Assembly: GCF_024691275.1 (NCBI RefSeq)
Contig: NZ_JAILNU010000097.1
Location: forward strand, 1 to 39,347
DNA length: 39,347 nucleotides
Source: Ruminococcus sp.
Lineage (GTDB): Bacteria > Bacillota > Clostridia > Oscillospirales > Ruminococcaceae
Reading direction: 5' to 3'
Shown: positions 1 through 8,308 of the stretch, in pieces
Position numbering within the stretch: the stretch's first letter is position 1
Layout of the letters: each line of letters starts with the position of its first letter
Made by a program: the position numbers and the translations under genes
The notes under the pieces: generated by a model
The model's input: the letters and a program-made list of their open reading frames with translations, nothing else
The model's database searches: none
What the model was told of the DNA's origin: nothing

Positions 1-23
1 TTTGTTTTTAAATTATATTGCTT

Positions 24-40
24 GGAGGTGCTTGACTATT
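24..40 (+). promoter_or_regulatory. Shine-Dalgarno and AUU start of infC
   Basis: GGAGG lies at 24-28. The in-frame codons downstream are TTG at 32-34, only 3 nt from the SD core, and ATT at 38-40, 9 nt from it. Only the ATT has proper spacing, and it gives the N-terminus [11 protein letters not shown] that matches IF-3 proteins. An AUU start is the known hallmark of infC autoregulation. Confidence 0.75.
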
Positions 41-556
41 AGCAAACAGGAACTGCAGATCAACGAAGAGATAAGAGACAAAGAAGTACTCGTAATCGAC
101 GCTGAAGGAAAAAAGCTCGGCGTTTTGTCCGCCAAAGAAGCTCAGCAGATGGCTTTTGAACAGGAACTGGATCTCGTAAAGATCGCTCCGCAGGCAACAC
201 CACCCGTATGTCGTATCATGGACTATGGAAAGTATTGCTTCGAGCAGGCTAAGCGTGAGAAGGAAGCAAGAAAAAATCAAAAGGTCGTTTCTATAAAAGA
301 GATCAGAATGTTCTCAACTATTGATACTCACGATTTTGAAACGAAGGTAAATCAGGCTGTCAAATTTTTACAGGGCGGCGATAAACTCAAGGTGTCGGTT
401 AGATTCCGTAAGAGAGCTATTGCACACCCGGAGCTTGGAGGCGAACTGCTTGATCGCTTTAAAGAGGCAGTTTCTGCGGCAGGCACTGTGGATAAGCCGG
501 CTAAGATGGAGGGACGAAGCATAGTAATGTTCGTTTCACCAAAGGCCGCTAAGTAA
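38..556 (+). CDS. infC: Translation initiation factor IF-3
   Basis: IF-3 binds the 30S subunit, prevents premature 50S joining and checks the start codon and initiator tRNA. From the ATT codon at 38 the protein is 172 residues, normal for the family. The N-terminal domain (about 1-75) includes the conserved stretch [12 protein letters not shown], followed by the lysine/glutamate-rich linker helix, and the C-terminal domain has the typical [17 protein letters not shown] region. It is the first gene of the infC-rpmI-rplT operon, whose promoter and any leader lie upstream of the window. Reading further upstream in the same frame to TTG at 2 would add residues unlike IF-3 and would cross the ribosome binding site, so that start is rejected. 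The unusual start suggests self-repression by IF-3. Confidence 0.97.
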   Translation: MSKQELQINEEIRDKEVLVIDAEGKKLGVLSAKEAQQMAFEQELDLVKIAPQATPPVCRIMDYGKYCFEQAKREKEARKNQKVVSIKEIRMFSTIDTHDFETKVNQAVKFLQGGDKLKVSVRFRKRAIAHPELGGELLDRFKEAVSAAGTVDKPAKMEGRSIVMFVSPKAAK

Positions 557-569
557 GGAGGATCATATA

Positions 570-773
570 ATGGCAAAGGTAAAGGTTAAAACTCACTCGG
601 GCGCTAAGAAGCGTTTTAAGATTACAGGAAGCGGTAAGGTAAAGTACCAGCACACCAACAAGAGACACAGACTTACTCAGAAGGATACTAAGCGCAAGAG
701 AATCGCTCGTAACGCAGGTGTTGCAGACTGCACAAATGCACCTACAATCAAGAAGCTCGTTCCTTATATGTAA
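570..773 (+). CDS. rpmI: 50S ribosomal protein L35
   Basis: A 67-residue, strongly basic protein of the usual L35 length, beginning [17 protein letters not shown] and containing the conserved [15 protein letters not shown] core. It is a structural protein of the large subunit that contacts 23S rRNA. A strong AAGGAGG at 555-561 overlaps the end of infC and is well spaced from the ATG at 570. It sits between infC and rplT in the canonical operon and is probably co-regulated with them by L20 (known in other Firmicutes; the regulatory leader is not visible here). Confidence 0.98.
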   Translation: MAKVKVKTHSGAKKRFKITGSGKVKYQHTNKRHRLTQKDTKRKRIARNAGVADCTNAPTIKKLVPYM

Positions 774-778
774 TCTGA

Positions 779-795
779 TGCGGAGATGCTCCGCA
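779..795 (+). promoter_or_regulatory. Perfect hairpin in the rpmI-rplT spacer
   Basis: TGCGGAG (779-785), loop ATG, CTCCGCA (789-795) form a perfect 7-bp stem with a 3-nt loop just after the rpmI stop. No U tract follows, so it is not an intrinsic terminator. It lies about 35 nt before the rplT ribosome binding site and may be an mRNA processing, stability or L20-binding element. Confidence 0.5.
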
Positions 796-842
796 AGGTA
801 CTGAACGAATTCCCGTAATTTTAATTTTGGAGGTAAAGAACT

Positions 843-1196
843 ATGGCACGTATTAAAGGTGCAATGATGACTCGTAAGAGAAGAAACAAGACTTTAAAGC
901 TTGCTAAGGGCTACTGGGGCTCTAAGAGCAAACACTTCAAGATGGCTAAGCAGGCCGTAATGAAGTCAGGCAACTATGCATATATCGGAAGAAAGCAGAA
1001 GAAGAGACAGTTCAGACAGCTCTGGATCGCAAGGATCTCTGCTGCTGCTAAGCTCAACGGCATGAACTATTCTACATTTATGAACGGCTGCAAGAAGGCT
1101 GGTATCTCTCTCAACAGAAAGATGCTCTCCGAGATCGCTATCAACGATGCAGCAGGTTTCACAGCTATTGTTGACAAGGCAAAGGCTGCTCTTTAA
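843..1196 (+). CDS. rplT: 50S ribosomal protein L20
   Basis: L20 is an early assembly protein of the 50S subunit and, in several bacteria, the translational repressor of its own operon. The 117-residue product has the family length, starts [24 protein letters not shown], and shows the long basic N-terminal helix followed by the globular RNA-binding domain ([20 protein letters not shown]). GGAGG at 830-834 precedes the ATG at 843. It is the last gene of the operon: a strong terminator begins 10 nt after its stop codon. Confidence 0.98.
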   Translation: MARIKGAMMTRKRRNKTLKLAKGYWGSKSKHFKMAKQAVMKSGNYAYIGRKQKKRQFRQLWIARISAAAKLNGMNYSTFMNGCKKAGISLNRKMLSEIAINDAAGFTAIVDKAKAAL

Positions 1197-1205
1197 TTGC
1201 AATTT

Positions 1206-1240
1206 AAAACACGCTCCTATATAAATAAGAGCGTGTTTTT
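1206..1240 (+). terminator. Intrinsic terminator after rplT
   Basis: AAAACACGCTC (1206-1216) pairs perfectly with GAGCGTGTTTT (1229-1239) around a 12-nt AT-rich loop, with the stem running into a T run. It closes the infC-rpmI-rplT operon. Confidence 0.9.
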
Positions 1241-1265
1241 GTTAATACATGGTTCGTGACATGAT

Positions 1266-1301
1266 ATGCGTAATTGGTGGCATAAGCCATTGATTACGCA
1301 T
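1266..1301 (+). promoter_or_regulatory. Long inverted repeat upstream of the SpoU methyltransferase gene
   Basis: ATGCGTAAT (1266-1274) and ATTACGCAT (1293-1301) are perfect 9-bp arms. The inner TGGTGGC/GCCATTG pair with three G-U wobbles around an ATAA loop, giving a 16-bp stem. No T run follows. It lies in the 90-nt gap between the rplT terminator and the next gene, about 15 nt before that gene's ribosome binding site, so it could be a leader structure or a protein-binding palindrome. Confidence 0.45.
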
Positions 1302-1330
1302 AACGAATTGATTCAGGCGGTGTTGTACTA

Positions 1331-2119
1331 TTGGAAAACATCATCACATCAAAAGATAATCCTACTGTCAAGCTGTATCAGAAGCTTTCCTCGTCAAAAA
1401 AAGAAAGGCTTCAGTACGGCTTATTCGTGTTGGAAGGGCTCAGGATAGTTGAGGACGCTCTCCGTGAGGACAGCGGCATCACACAGCTGATACTCACCCA
1501 GAAAGCCAACGAGCGCTTCGGTGAGGAGCTTTTACAGGCTGATTTGAGAAGCACAAAAACTATTGTAATTTCAAATGAGCTTGGAAATAAGATCGCTTCA
1601 ACGGATACTACACAGGGCGTATTCGCAATGTGCCGTATTCCCGTTCAGCGTAAAGTGAAAAATATAGTGAGCAGCGGCGGAAAGTACCTGGTGCTGTTCG
1701 GACTTCAGGACCCCGGAAACGTCGGCATGATGATAAGAACTGCCGATGCACTCGGTATAGACGGTGTTATAATGTCGGGAAGCTGTGACCTGTACAGCCC
1801 GAAGGTGATACGCTCGACTATGGGTTCTGTATTCAGAATGAAGATAGCCATAGAGAACGATGCGGATACTCTTTTTGCAGAGCTTGACGATGTTGGAGCT
1901 GTTACTTCTGCTGCTGTCATCGACAAGGACGCAAGACCTGTGACGGAATGTACCTTTGAGGGGACTCAGGCAGTCTTCATAGGCAATGAGGGCAACGGGC
2001 TGCCTGCGGATATCGCACAGCGATGCACACAAAAGGTGATAATCCCCATGCATGGGAATATCAACTCCCTCAATGCTGCAATGGCTGCGGGAATACTTAT
2101 GTGGGAGCTCAGCAAATAG
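1331..2119 (+). CDS. SpoU/TrmH-family RNA 2'-O-methyltransferase
   Basis: Predicted S-adenosylmethionine-dependent 2'-O-ribose methyltransferase of the SPOUT (trefoil-knot) class. The 262-residue protein has an N-terminal substrate-binding domain (about 1-95, starting ITSKDNPTVKLYQKL) and a C-terminal SpoU domain. All three SpoU motifs are present: LQDPGNVGMMIRTADALG (motif 1, with the Asn and Arg), VFIGNEGNGLP (motif 2) and IPMHGNINSLNAAMAAGI (motif 3). The start is TTG at 1331, chosen because GGCGGTG at 1317-1323 is well spaced and the next residues match relatives. The target nucleotide (23S rRNA or tRNA) cannot be read from sequence; its place after rplT fits an rRNA target but does not prove it. 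Confidence 0.88.
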   Translation: MENIITSKDNPTVKLYQKLSSSKKERLQYGLFVLEGLRIVEDALREDSGITQLILTQKANERFGEELLQADLRSTKTIVISNELGNKIASTDTTQGVFAMCRIPVQRKVKNIVSSGGKYLVLFGLQDPGNVGMMIRTADALGIDGVIMSGSCDLYSPKVIRSTMGSVFRMKIAIENDADTLFAELDDVGAVTSAAVIDKDARPVTECTFEGTQAVFIGNEGNGLPADIAQRCTQKVIIPMHGNINSLNAAMAAGILMWELSK

Positions 2120-2155
2120 TTCCTGTTTAATACTTGCGGACGGAGGTGTCCTGTC

Positions 2156-2647
2156 ATGGATAAAAGACGCGATAAGATCAACTATTATCTTGATATTGCC
2201 GAAAAAGTCTCGGAGAGATGCACTTGTCTCAGAAGACATTACGGTGCTGTTATAGTAAAGAATGACGAAATAATCTCAACAGGCTATGTGGGAGCTCCAC
2301 GCGGCAGGGCGAACTGCACCGATCTCGGATACTGTATAAGAAAAAAGCTCGATATTCCGCGAGGTGAAAGGTATGAGCTGTGCAGGAGTGTTCATGCGGA
2401 GGCAAATGCAATTATTTCCGCACCGAGGGACAGAATGATTGATTCCTCGCTGTATCTTGTGGGAAAAGAAGCAGATACAAAAATGTATATCGAAAACGCA
2501 AACAGCTGCTCCATGTGCAAAAGGCTGATAATCAATGCAGGTATCGACAAGGTGATAATACGTATCAGCGAGAATGAGTATAAGATCATACCTGTCAGCA
2601 CATGGATAGAAAATGATGAATCTCTGGAAGGAACAATGGGCTATTGA
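2156..2647 (+). CDS. dCMP/cytidine deaminase family protein
   Basis: A 163-residue zinc deaminase of the ComEB/dCMP-deaminase family, which converts dCMP to dUMP for thymidylate synthesis. The zinc-ligand and proton-shuttle motif HAEAN is present, and the second motif reads SCSMCKR, giving the two cysteine ligands but with Ser in place of the usual Pro before the first Cys. The G-Y-x-G-A-P-R-G-R substrate loop typical of ComEB proteins is also visible. GGAGGTG at 2142-2148 precedes ATG 2156. It sits directly upstream of dprA; in other Firmicutes comEB lies in a competence operon, but no other competence gene accompanies it here, so the metabolic role is preferred. Confidence 0.85.
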   Translation: MDKRRDKINYYLDIAEKVSERCTCLRRHYGAVIVKNDEIISTGYVGAPRGRANCTDLGYCIRKKLDIPRGERYELCRSVHAEANAIISAPRDRMIDSSLYLVGKEADTKMYIENANSCSMCKRLIINAGIDKVIIRISENEYKIIPVSTWIENDESLEGTMGY

Positions 2648-2690
2648 GTTAAGCGGATAATTTGTATTTTTTCATCGAGGGGGCTTTACT

Positions 2691-3899
2691 GTGGACGAAA
2701 CAAAATACTGGCTGTGGCTGAACATGGTCTTTGGTACGGGAAATCACCGTATATGGGAAGTAATGAGCTTTTACCGCACGGCTGAAAAAGCATATCAGTC
2801 GCTGAGCTCTGATTCTTCAATGGTAAGTCTCAATGAAAAAGAGAGCAAAGCCGTTCACAGTGTGCCGCTGCATAATGCGGAAATATTCCTGCTTAACTGT
2901 GCAAAACGTGGGATAGGCGTTATAGGCTATACGGAACCTTTGTATCCGAAACAGCTCATGCATATATATAATCCGCCTTCCGTACTATATTACAAGGGCA
3001 ATATCTCGTGCCTTCAGACAGACCTGACAGTTACGGGCGTAGGTACAAGAAAAGCCTCGCCGTACAGTTTAAAGGCGGCAAAGGATATATGCTCCGAACT
3101 TTCGATGCGGGGAGTCGTTATCATCAGCGGATTTGCTGTGGGTATCGACCTTGCCTGCAGCATGGCTGCTGCCGATATTGGCAGACCTACAGTATGTGTA
3201 ATGGGCTGCGGTGTGGATGTTGATTATCCGCGTCAGAACTTTGCCTACAGAGATGTGATACTCGCCGCAGGCGGTGTGTTCATATCCGAATTTCCGCCCG
3301 GGACGCAGCCAAATTCTCCGAATTTTCCGAAGCGCAACAGAGTGCTTGCCGCTCTCGGAAAGGCAACAATAGTATTTCAGGCAGGTGCGAAAAGCGGTTC
3401 GCTCATAACAGCCAATCTTGCCGCAGGTCAGGGACGCGAAGTCCTTTGTCTGCCGCCTGCTGACATATTCAGCGGTGAATATTCGGGCAATATCAAGCTC
3501 CTGCGCGACGGTGCGCTGTCAATGTATGACGCATCGGACGTTATGGAGTGCATATCAGTGAAATACAGTCAGCTTTCAGAAAAGCCGATGGTCACAAGAG
3601 CAGACAGCCATTTGGGCGGACGTGCCGATGATACGGCAGAAATGACCGCGGCTCTGAAAGAGCCTGATGAAATATATGACGAAAAGACCGGTGTTCCGAT
3701 GTCAGCCGAACTGCCGCAGGATCTTTCGCAGCAGCAGAGGGAGATAGCGGAAATGCTTGAGAACGGGGTGCTCCATGCGGACGAACTCGCTCAGAGCCTC
3801 GGTCTGGATCCGTCAGAACTTATGACAGAGCTTACAGAGCTGGAGATATTCGGCATTGTACGCTCGCTTCCTGGAAAAATGTATGAACTTATAAGATAA
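2691..3899 (+). CDS. dprA: DNA-processing protein DprA
   Basis: DprA/Smf loads RecA on incoming single-stranded DNA during transformation. The 402-residue protein has an N-terminal helical region, a Rossmann-like core with VTGVGTRKASPYS, ISGFAVGIDLACS, EFPPGTQPNSPNFPKRNR and a KSGSLITANLA segment, then a C-terminal winged-helix domain (about 335-402, QQQREIAEMLENG to the end). The start is GTG at 2691, preceded by GAGGGGG. Only 12 nt separate its stop from topA, and dprA-topA-trmFO is a conserved Firmicute order. The Ser-rich/acidic linker around residues 300-335 is probably disordered. Presence of DprA alone does not show natural competence. Confidence 0.95.
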   Translation: MDETKYWLWLNMVFGTGNHRIWEVMSFYRTAEKAYQSLSSDSSMVSLNEKESKAVHSVPLHNAEIFLLNCAKRGIGVIGYTEPLYPKQLMHIYNPPSVLYYKGNISCLQTDLTVTGVGTRKASPYSLKAAKDICSELSMRGVVIISGFAVGIDLACSMAAADIGRPTVCVMGCGVDVDYPRQNFAYRDVILAAGGVFISEFPPGTQPNSPNFPKRNRVLAALGKATIVFQAGAKSGSLITANLAAGQGREVLCLPPADIFSGEYSGNIKLLRDGALSMYDASDVMECISVKYSQLSEKPMVTRADSHLGGRADDTAEMTAALKEPDEIYDEKTGVPMSAELPQDLSQQQREIAEMLENGVLHADELAQSLGLDPSELMTELTELEIFGIVRSLPGKMYELIR

Positions 3900-3911
3900 G
3901 GGGATAAATCA

Positions 3912-5993
3912 ATGTCAGACTTAGTCATAGTAGAGTCGCCTGCAAAGGCAAAAACTATTCAGAAATACCTCGGACCCGGGTATGAAGTAATAGCATCAAT
4001 GGGTCATGTGCGCGACTTGCCGAAGTCCAAGATGGGCGTTGACAAGGATAACGACTTCAAGCCTCAGTACACCGATATGAAGGGCAAGGAGGACGTTATA
4101 CGCGAACTCAAAAAAAGAGCTAAGAAATGCGATAAAGTATATCTCGCTACCGACCCCGATCGTGAGGGAGAAGCTATCTCGTGGCATATCGCACAGATGC
4201 TGAAGCTGGATATGAACGACGATAATCGTGTTGCTTTCAACGAGATCACAAAGACGGGCGTTAAAAACGGTATGAGCAACCCGCATAAAATAGATGTTGA
4301 CCTTGTAAACGCACAGCAGGCAAGACGTATCCTTGACAGACTTGTGGGATACGAGCTCAGTCCTTTCCTCTGGAAAAAGGTCAAGAGAGGACTTTCGGCA
4401 GGACGTGTCCAGTCGGTTGCTGTACGTCTTGTGGTAGACCGCGAAAACGAGATAAGAGCTTTCGTGCCAAAGGAGTACTGGTCTATCGACGCAAAGTTCA
4501 CAGCTCCTTCGTCAAGAAAGGTGTTCGATGCAGCTCTCGTAGCTGTTGACGGCGAAAAACTTGAGATACCCGATCAGGCTGCCGCAGACGATCTTCTTGC
4601 AAGACTTGAAAACGCTGAATATACGGTTAAAGCTGTCAAGAAGCGCGTTACGAAGAAGCAGCCTGCACCGCCGTTCATCACATCAACTCTCCAGCAGGAA
4701 GCATCGAGAAAGCTCAGCTTCAGCGCAAAGCGTACCATGAAGGCAGCGCAGGAGCTTTACGAAGGTGTTGACGTTGAAGGCGTTGGTGCAGTAGGTCTTA
4801 TCACATACATGAGAACGGACAGCCTGCGTATTTCTGACGAGGCAAAGGCTGCTGCCGCTGAGTATATCGGAACAGTTTACGGAAAGGACTATCTGCCGCC
4901 CGAGCCGAGAAACTTCAAGAGCAAGAACAATGCTCAGGACGCGCATGAAGCTATCCGACCTTCAACTCCCGAGCTCACTCCCGAAAGAGTAAAATCCAGC
5001 CTCAGCTCGGATCAGTATAAGCTCTACAAGCTCATCTGGGAGCGCTTCATCGCAAGCCAGATGGCAAATGCTCTCCTCGATACAGTTTCCGCAGATATCG
5101 AAGCCAACGGCTGTACATTCAGAGCATCGGGCTATTCCGTAAAATTCGACGGTTTTATGACACTTTACGTGGAGTCCACAGATTCCGAGGACGGCAGCAA
5201 GAAGATGCTGCCTGAGTTGAAAGCGGACGATAAGCTCAAGCTCAAGTCTATCACAGGCAACCAGCATTTCACACAGCCGCCTGCACGTTTCACCGAGGCT
5301 TCACTCATCAAGGCTCTGGAAGAAAACGGTATCGGCAGACCAAGTACCTACGCTCCTACGATCACCACGATAACCTCACGCCGCTATGTTGAGCATGAGG
5401 GCAAATCGCTGAAGCCCACCAATCTCGGCGAGGTAATCACCGAGCTCATGAAGGATCACTTCAAGAAGATAGTTGACGCGAAGTTCACAGCTGAAATGGA
5501 AAACAACCTCGATGAAGTCGAGCACGGTGAAAAGAATTGGGTAAGCACTCTTCATGAGTTCTACGATGACTTCTCAAAGACTTTGAAAAAGGCTGAGGAA
5601 GCTATGGACGGCAAGCGCGTGAAGGTACCCGATGAGGAGACCGACGTGGTTTGCGAGCTGTGCGGAAGAAATATGGTAATAAAGTACAGCAAATTCGGAA
5701 AATTCCTTGCCTGCCCGGGATTCCCCGAGTGTAAAAATACGAAGAAGATAGTCACAGAGACCGAGGGAAGCTGTCCGCGCTGCGGCAAGAAAATGCTGCT
5801 GAAAAAGTCAAAGAAGGGCAGAAGCTTCTACGGCTGTGAGGGATTCCCTGAATGCAGCTTCATGACATGGAACGTACCCACAAAGGAGCTTTGTCCGCAG
5901 TGTGGAAAGTCGCTGTTCATGAAGGGCGGAAAATCAGGAAAGCTGGTATGTGAAGCGGAAGGCTGCGGCTACGAAAGAGAGCTGAAAAAATGA
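3912..5993 (+). CDS. topA: DNA topoisomerase I
   Basis: Type IA topoisomerase that relaxes negatively supercoiled DNA through a 5'-phosphotyrosine intermediate. The 693-residue protein begins with the TOPRIM domain (IVESPAKAKTIQKYLG, and DPDREGEAISWH with its metal-binding acidic residues). The catalytic tyrosine is Tyr299 in the motif GLITYMRTDS. Three C-terminal Cys4 zinc fingers follow from about residue 577 (CELCGR...CPGFPEC, CPRCGK...CEGFPEC, CPQCGK...CEAEGC). AAGGGG before ATG 3912 is a good ribosome binding site. The last codons overlap the start of trmFO by an ATGA junction, which implies translational coupling. Confidence 0.98.
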   Translation: MSDLVIVESPAKAKTIQKYLGPGYEVIASMGHVRDLPKSKMGVDKDNDFKPQYTDMKGKEDVIRELKKRAKKCDKVYLATDPDREGEAISWHIAQMLKLDMNDDNRVAFNEITKTGVKNGMSNPHKIDVDLVNAQQARRILDRLVGYELSPFLWKKVKRGLSAGRVQSVAVRLVVDRENEIRAFVPKEYWSIDAKFTAPSSRKVFDAALVAVDGEKLEIPDQAAADDLLARLENAEYTVKAVKKRVTKKQPAPPFITSTLQQEASRKLSFSAKRTMKAAQELYEGVDVEGVGAVGLITYMRTDSLRISDEAKAAAAEYIGTVYGKDYLPPEPRNFKSKNNAQDAHEAIRPSTPELTPERVKSSLSSDQYKLYKLIWERFIASQMANALLDTVSADIEANGCTFRASGYSVKFDGFMTLYVESTDSEDGSKKMLPELKADDKLKLKSITGNQHFTQPPARFTEASLIKALEENGIGRPSTYAPTITTITSRRYVEHEGKSLKPTNLGEVITELMKDHFKKIVDAKFTAEMENNLDEVEHGEKNWVSTLHEFYDDFSKTLKKAEEAMDGKRVKVPDEETDVVCELCGRNMVIKYSKFGKFLACPGFPECKNTKKIVTETEGSCPRCGKKMLLKKSKKGRSFYGCEGFPECSFMTWNVPTKELCPQCGKSLFMKGGKSGKLVCEAEGCGYERELKK

Positions 5994-7318
5994 GCGGATA
6001 CGTTAATGTTATCGGCGCAGGACTTGCAGGCTGTGAAGCTGCATGGGCTGTAGCCGAAGCAGGTATAAATGTAAGGCTTTACGAGATGAAGCCCGAGAAG
6101 TTTTCACCTGCTCATAAATACGGCGGTTTTGCGGAGCTTGTGTGCTCAAATTCCCTGAAAGCAGCAAGGGTAGAGTCTGCGGCAGGACTGCTGAAGTACG
6201 AAATGGAGCTTCTCGGCTCGCTGACAGTGCCGTGCGCAAAGGAAAATGCAGTTGAAGCAGGCGGAGCGCTGGCAGTTGACCGTGAGAAGTTTTCGGACGC
6301 TGTTACTGAGAAGATAAAGTCCCACCCGCTTATAGAAGTTATAGGCGGTGAAGTGACCGAGCTCCCCGAGGGTATGACCATTATTGCCACAGGACCGCTC
6401 ACACAGGGCGCTATGGCGGATAAAATAAAGGAACTGTGCGGCGAGGGACTCAGCTTCTACGATGCGGCAGCTCCTATCGTTACAGCCGAGAGCATAGATA
6501 TGGAAAAGGCATTTTATGCTTCACGCTACGACAGAGGCGACGCTGACTATGTAAACTGTCCCATGAACAAGGAGGAGTACCTTGCGTTCCATGCAGCACT
6601 GATCGCTGCGGAAAAGGTACAGCTCAAGGACTTTGAGACACACCCGTTTAGTGTATATGAGGGCTGTATGCCTATCGAGGAGCTGGCTTCACGAGGAGTC
6701 GATACAATGCGCTTCGGACCAATGAAGCCTGTAGGCATCGACGATCCGCGCACGGGCAGAAGACCGTATGCTGTTGTACAGCTGCGAAAGGAGAACCGCG
6801 AGGGTACGCTTTTCAACCTTGTGGGCTTCCAGACAAATCTTAAATTCGGCGAGCAGAAAAGGGTATTCTCAATGATACCTGGGCTTGAAAATGCCGAATT
6901 CATGCGCTTTGGCGTAATGCACAGAAATACATTCATCAACAGTCCCGAGCTGCTAAACTCTGATTTCTCCATGAGATCGCGTCCCGAGATATTCTTCGCA
7001 GGACAGATAACGGGAGTAGAGGGATACATGGAATCGGCTGCCAGCGGTCTTATCGCAGGTATCGCCGCATCACGCAGGATAAAGGGGCTTGCACCGATAG
7101 AGCTGCCACTCGACACGATGACAGGAGCGCTTTCACATTATGTCAGCGATCCGTTCAACAGCGGAAATTTCCAGCCAATGGGTGCAAATATGGGCATATT
7201 GCCCGATATCGGAATAAGGATCAAGGATAAAAAAGAACGTTATGGCGCATATGCGCAGCGAGCAGTTGAATCGCTGAAGGGAGAGCTTGAGAGAATTGGC
7301 TATAAAGATAATTGTTGA
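5990..7318 (+). CDS. trmFO: Methylenetetrahydrofolate-dependent tRNA (uracil-54-C5)-methyltransferase
   Basis: TrmFO makes ribothymidine at tRNA position 54 using 5,10-methylene-THF and FADH2; it is the Firmicute alternative to SAM-dependent TrmA. The 442-residue protein shows the FAD dinucleotide-binding GAGLAGCEAAW at the N-terminus, the family-specific CSNSLKA motif, the YEGCMPIEELASRG segment carrying the conserved catalytic-region cysteine, and the C-terminal QITGVEGYMESAASGLIAG. Its start overlaps the topA stop (ATGA at 5990) and its end overlaps plsX, so it lies inside a continuous transcript. Confidence 0.97.
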   Translation: MSGYVNVIGAGLAGCEAAWAVAEAGINVRLYEMKPEKFSPAHKYGGFAELVCSNSLKAARVESAAGLLKYEMELLGSLTVPCAKENAVEAGGALAVDREKFSDAVTEKIKSHPLIEVIGGEVTELPEGMTIIATGPLTQGAMADKIKELCGEGLSFYDAAAPIVTAESIDMEKAFYASRYDRGDADYVNCPMNKEEYLAFHAALIAAEKVQLKDFETHPFSVYEGCMPIEELASRGVDTMRFGPMKPVGIDDPRTGRRPYAVVQLRKENREGTLFNLVGFQTNLKFGEQKRVFSMIPGLENAEFMRFGVMHRNTFINSPELLNSDFSMRSRPEIFFAGQITGVEGYMESAASGLIAGIAASRRIKGLAPIELPLDTMTGALSHYVSDPFNSGNFQPMGANMGILPDIGIRIKDKKERYGAYAQRAVESLKGELERIGYKDNC

Positions 7319-8303
7319 CGCCTTCGGAGGAGATAACGCTCCTCTGGAAGTTATAAAGGGCTGCGAAAGAGCAGTCCGTGAACTTGACGTAAATATCGTA
7401 CTCACGGGCAAAAAGCCTGAGATAAAGGCTTGTGCTGAAAAGAACGGCATCAGTCTTGACGGCATGGAGATAGTTCATACCGATGATGTTTTTGATATAC
7501 ATGAGGAACCGAAGGAGATAATCAAGTCAGGAAAGAATTCTTCCATGGCTCTGGGACTCAGCCTTCTTGCAGAGGGCAAGGGCGATGCCTTTGTTTCGGC
7601 AGGAAGCACAGGTGCTCTCGTTATGGGAGCGACCTTCATCGTCAAGCGTATCAAAGGCATCAAAAGAATCGCTCCGTCACCTGTAATGCCGGGAGATAAG
7701 GGCAGCTTTACACTGATAGATGCAGGCGCAAATACAGAGTGCCGCCCTGAGATGCTGGTGCAGTTTGCCATAATGGGAACTGCCTACATGGAAAAGGTAA
7801 TGGGCGTGAAGAAACCGAAGGTCGCACTGCTGAATATCGGCGCAGAGGACACAAAGGGCAGAGATCTTGAGATCGAAGCATATAGGCTCCTGAAGCAGTC
7901 AGGACTTAATTTCGTGGGAAATCTTGAAGCAAGAGACCTCCCTGTCGGCGATGTTCAGGTAGTTGTTACCGACGGCTTTACAGGAAATATTGCACTGAAG
8001 CTCTATGAAGGAATGGGAAGTTTCTTCGGAAGAAAGCTCAAATGGTTCTTCTCGGGAGCAGGCAAACTCGGTGCGCTGTTCTCCCTCGGCAAGATCAAGA
8101 CCTTCCGCAAGCAGATGGATTATAAGGAAGTTGGCGGCTCGGCACTTCTTGGTGTCAAAAAGCCGGTAATAAAGGCTCACGGAAGCTCCGACGGGACTGC
8201 ATTTTTCAATGCCGTAAGACAGGCAAAGCGCTGCGTCGAGGGTAATGTCGTAGGCGTTATAGAGAGCTATGTAGCTCAGACTGCGGCTGCTGACAAGGAG
8301 TGA
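7296..8303 (+). CDS. plsX: Phosphate acyltransferase PlsX
   Basis: PlsX converts acyl-ACP and phosphate to acyl-phosphate, the donor for PlsY in phospholipid synthesis. The protein starts MAIKIIVDAFGGDNAP, typical of PlsX, and includes GSTGALVMGA and FTGNIALKLYEGMG. I choose TTG 7296 (335 residues) over the in-frame TTG at 7287, because GGGAGA at 7279-7284 is properly spaced only for 7296 and the shorter form fits the family. It overlaps trmFO by 23 nt. plsX is often followed by fab genes or acpP, but here rnc follows directly. Confidence 0.95.
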   Translation: MAIKIIVDAFGGDNAPLEVIKGCERAVRELDVNIVLTGKKPEIKACAEKNGISLDGMEIVHTDDVFDIHEEPKEIIKSGKNSSMALGLSLLAEGKGDAFVSAGSTGALVMGATFIVKRIKGIKRIAPSPVMPGDKGSFTLIDAGANTECRPEMLVQFAIMGTAYMEKVMGVKKPKVALLNIGAEDTKGRDLEIEAYRLLKQSGLNFVGNLEARDLPVGDVQVVVTDGFTGNIALKLYEGMGSFFGRKLKWFFSGAGKLGALFSLGKIKTFRKQMDYKEVGGSALLGVKKPVIKAHGSSDGTAFFNAVRQAKRCVEGNVVGVIESYVAQTAAADKE

Positions 8304-8308
8304 TCTGA

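Noticed and set aside
1598..2239. 213-residue antisense ORF opposite the SpoU methyltransferase
   Set aside because: It has no domain pattern or ribosome binding site and lies fully opposite a gene with three clear SpoU motifs.
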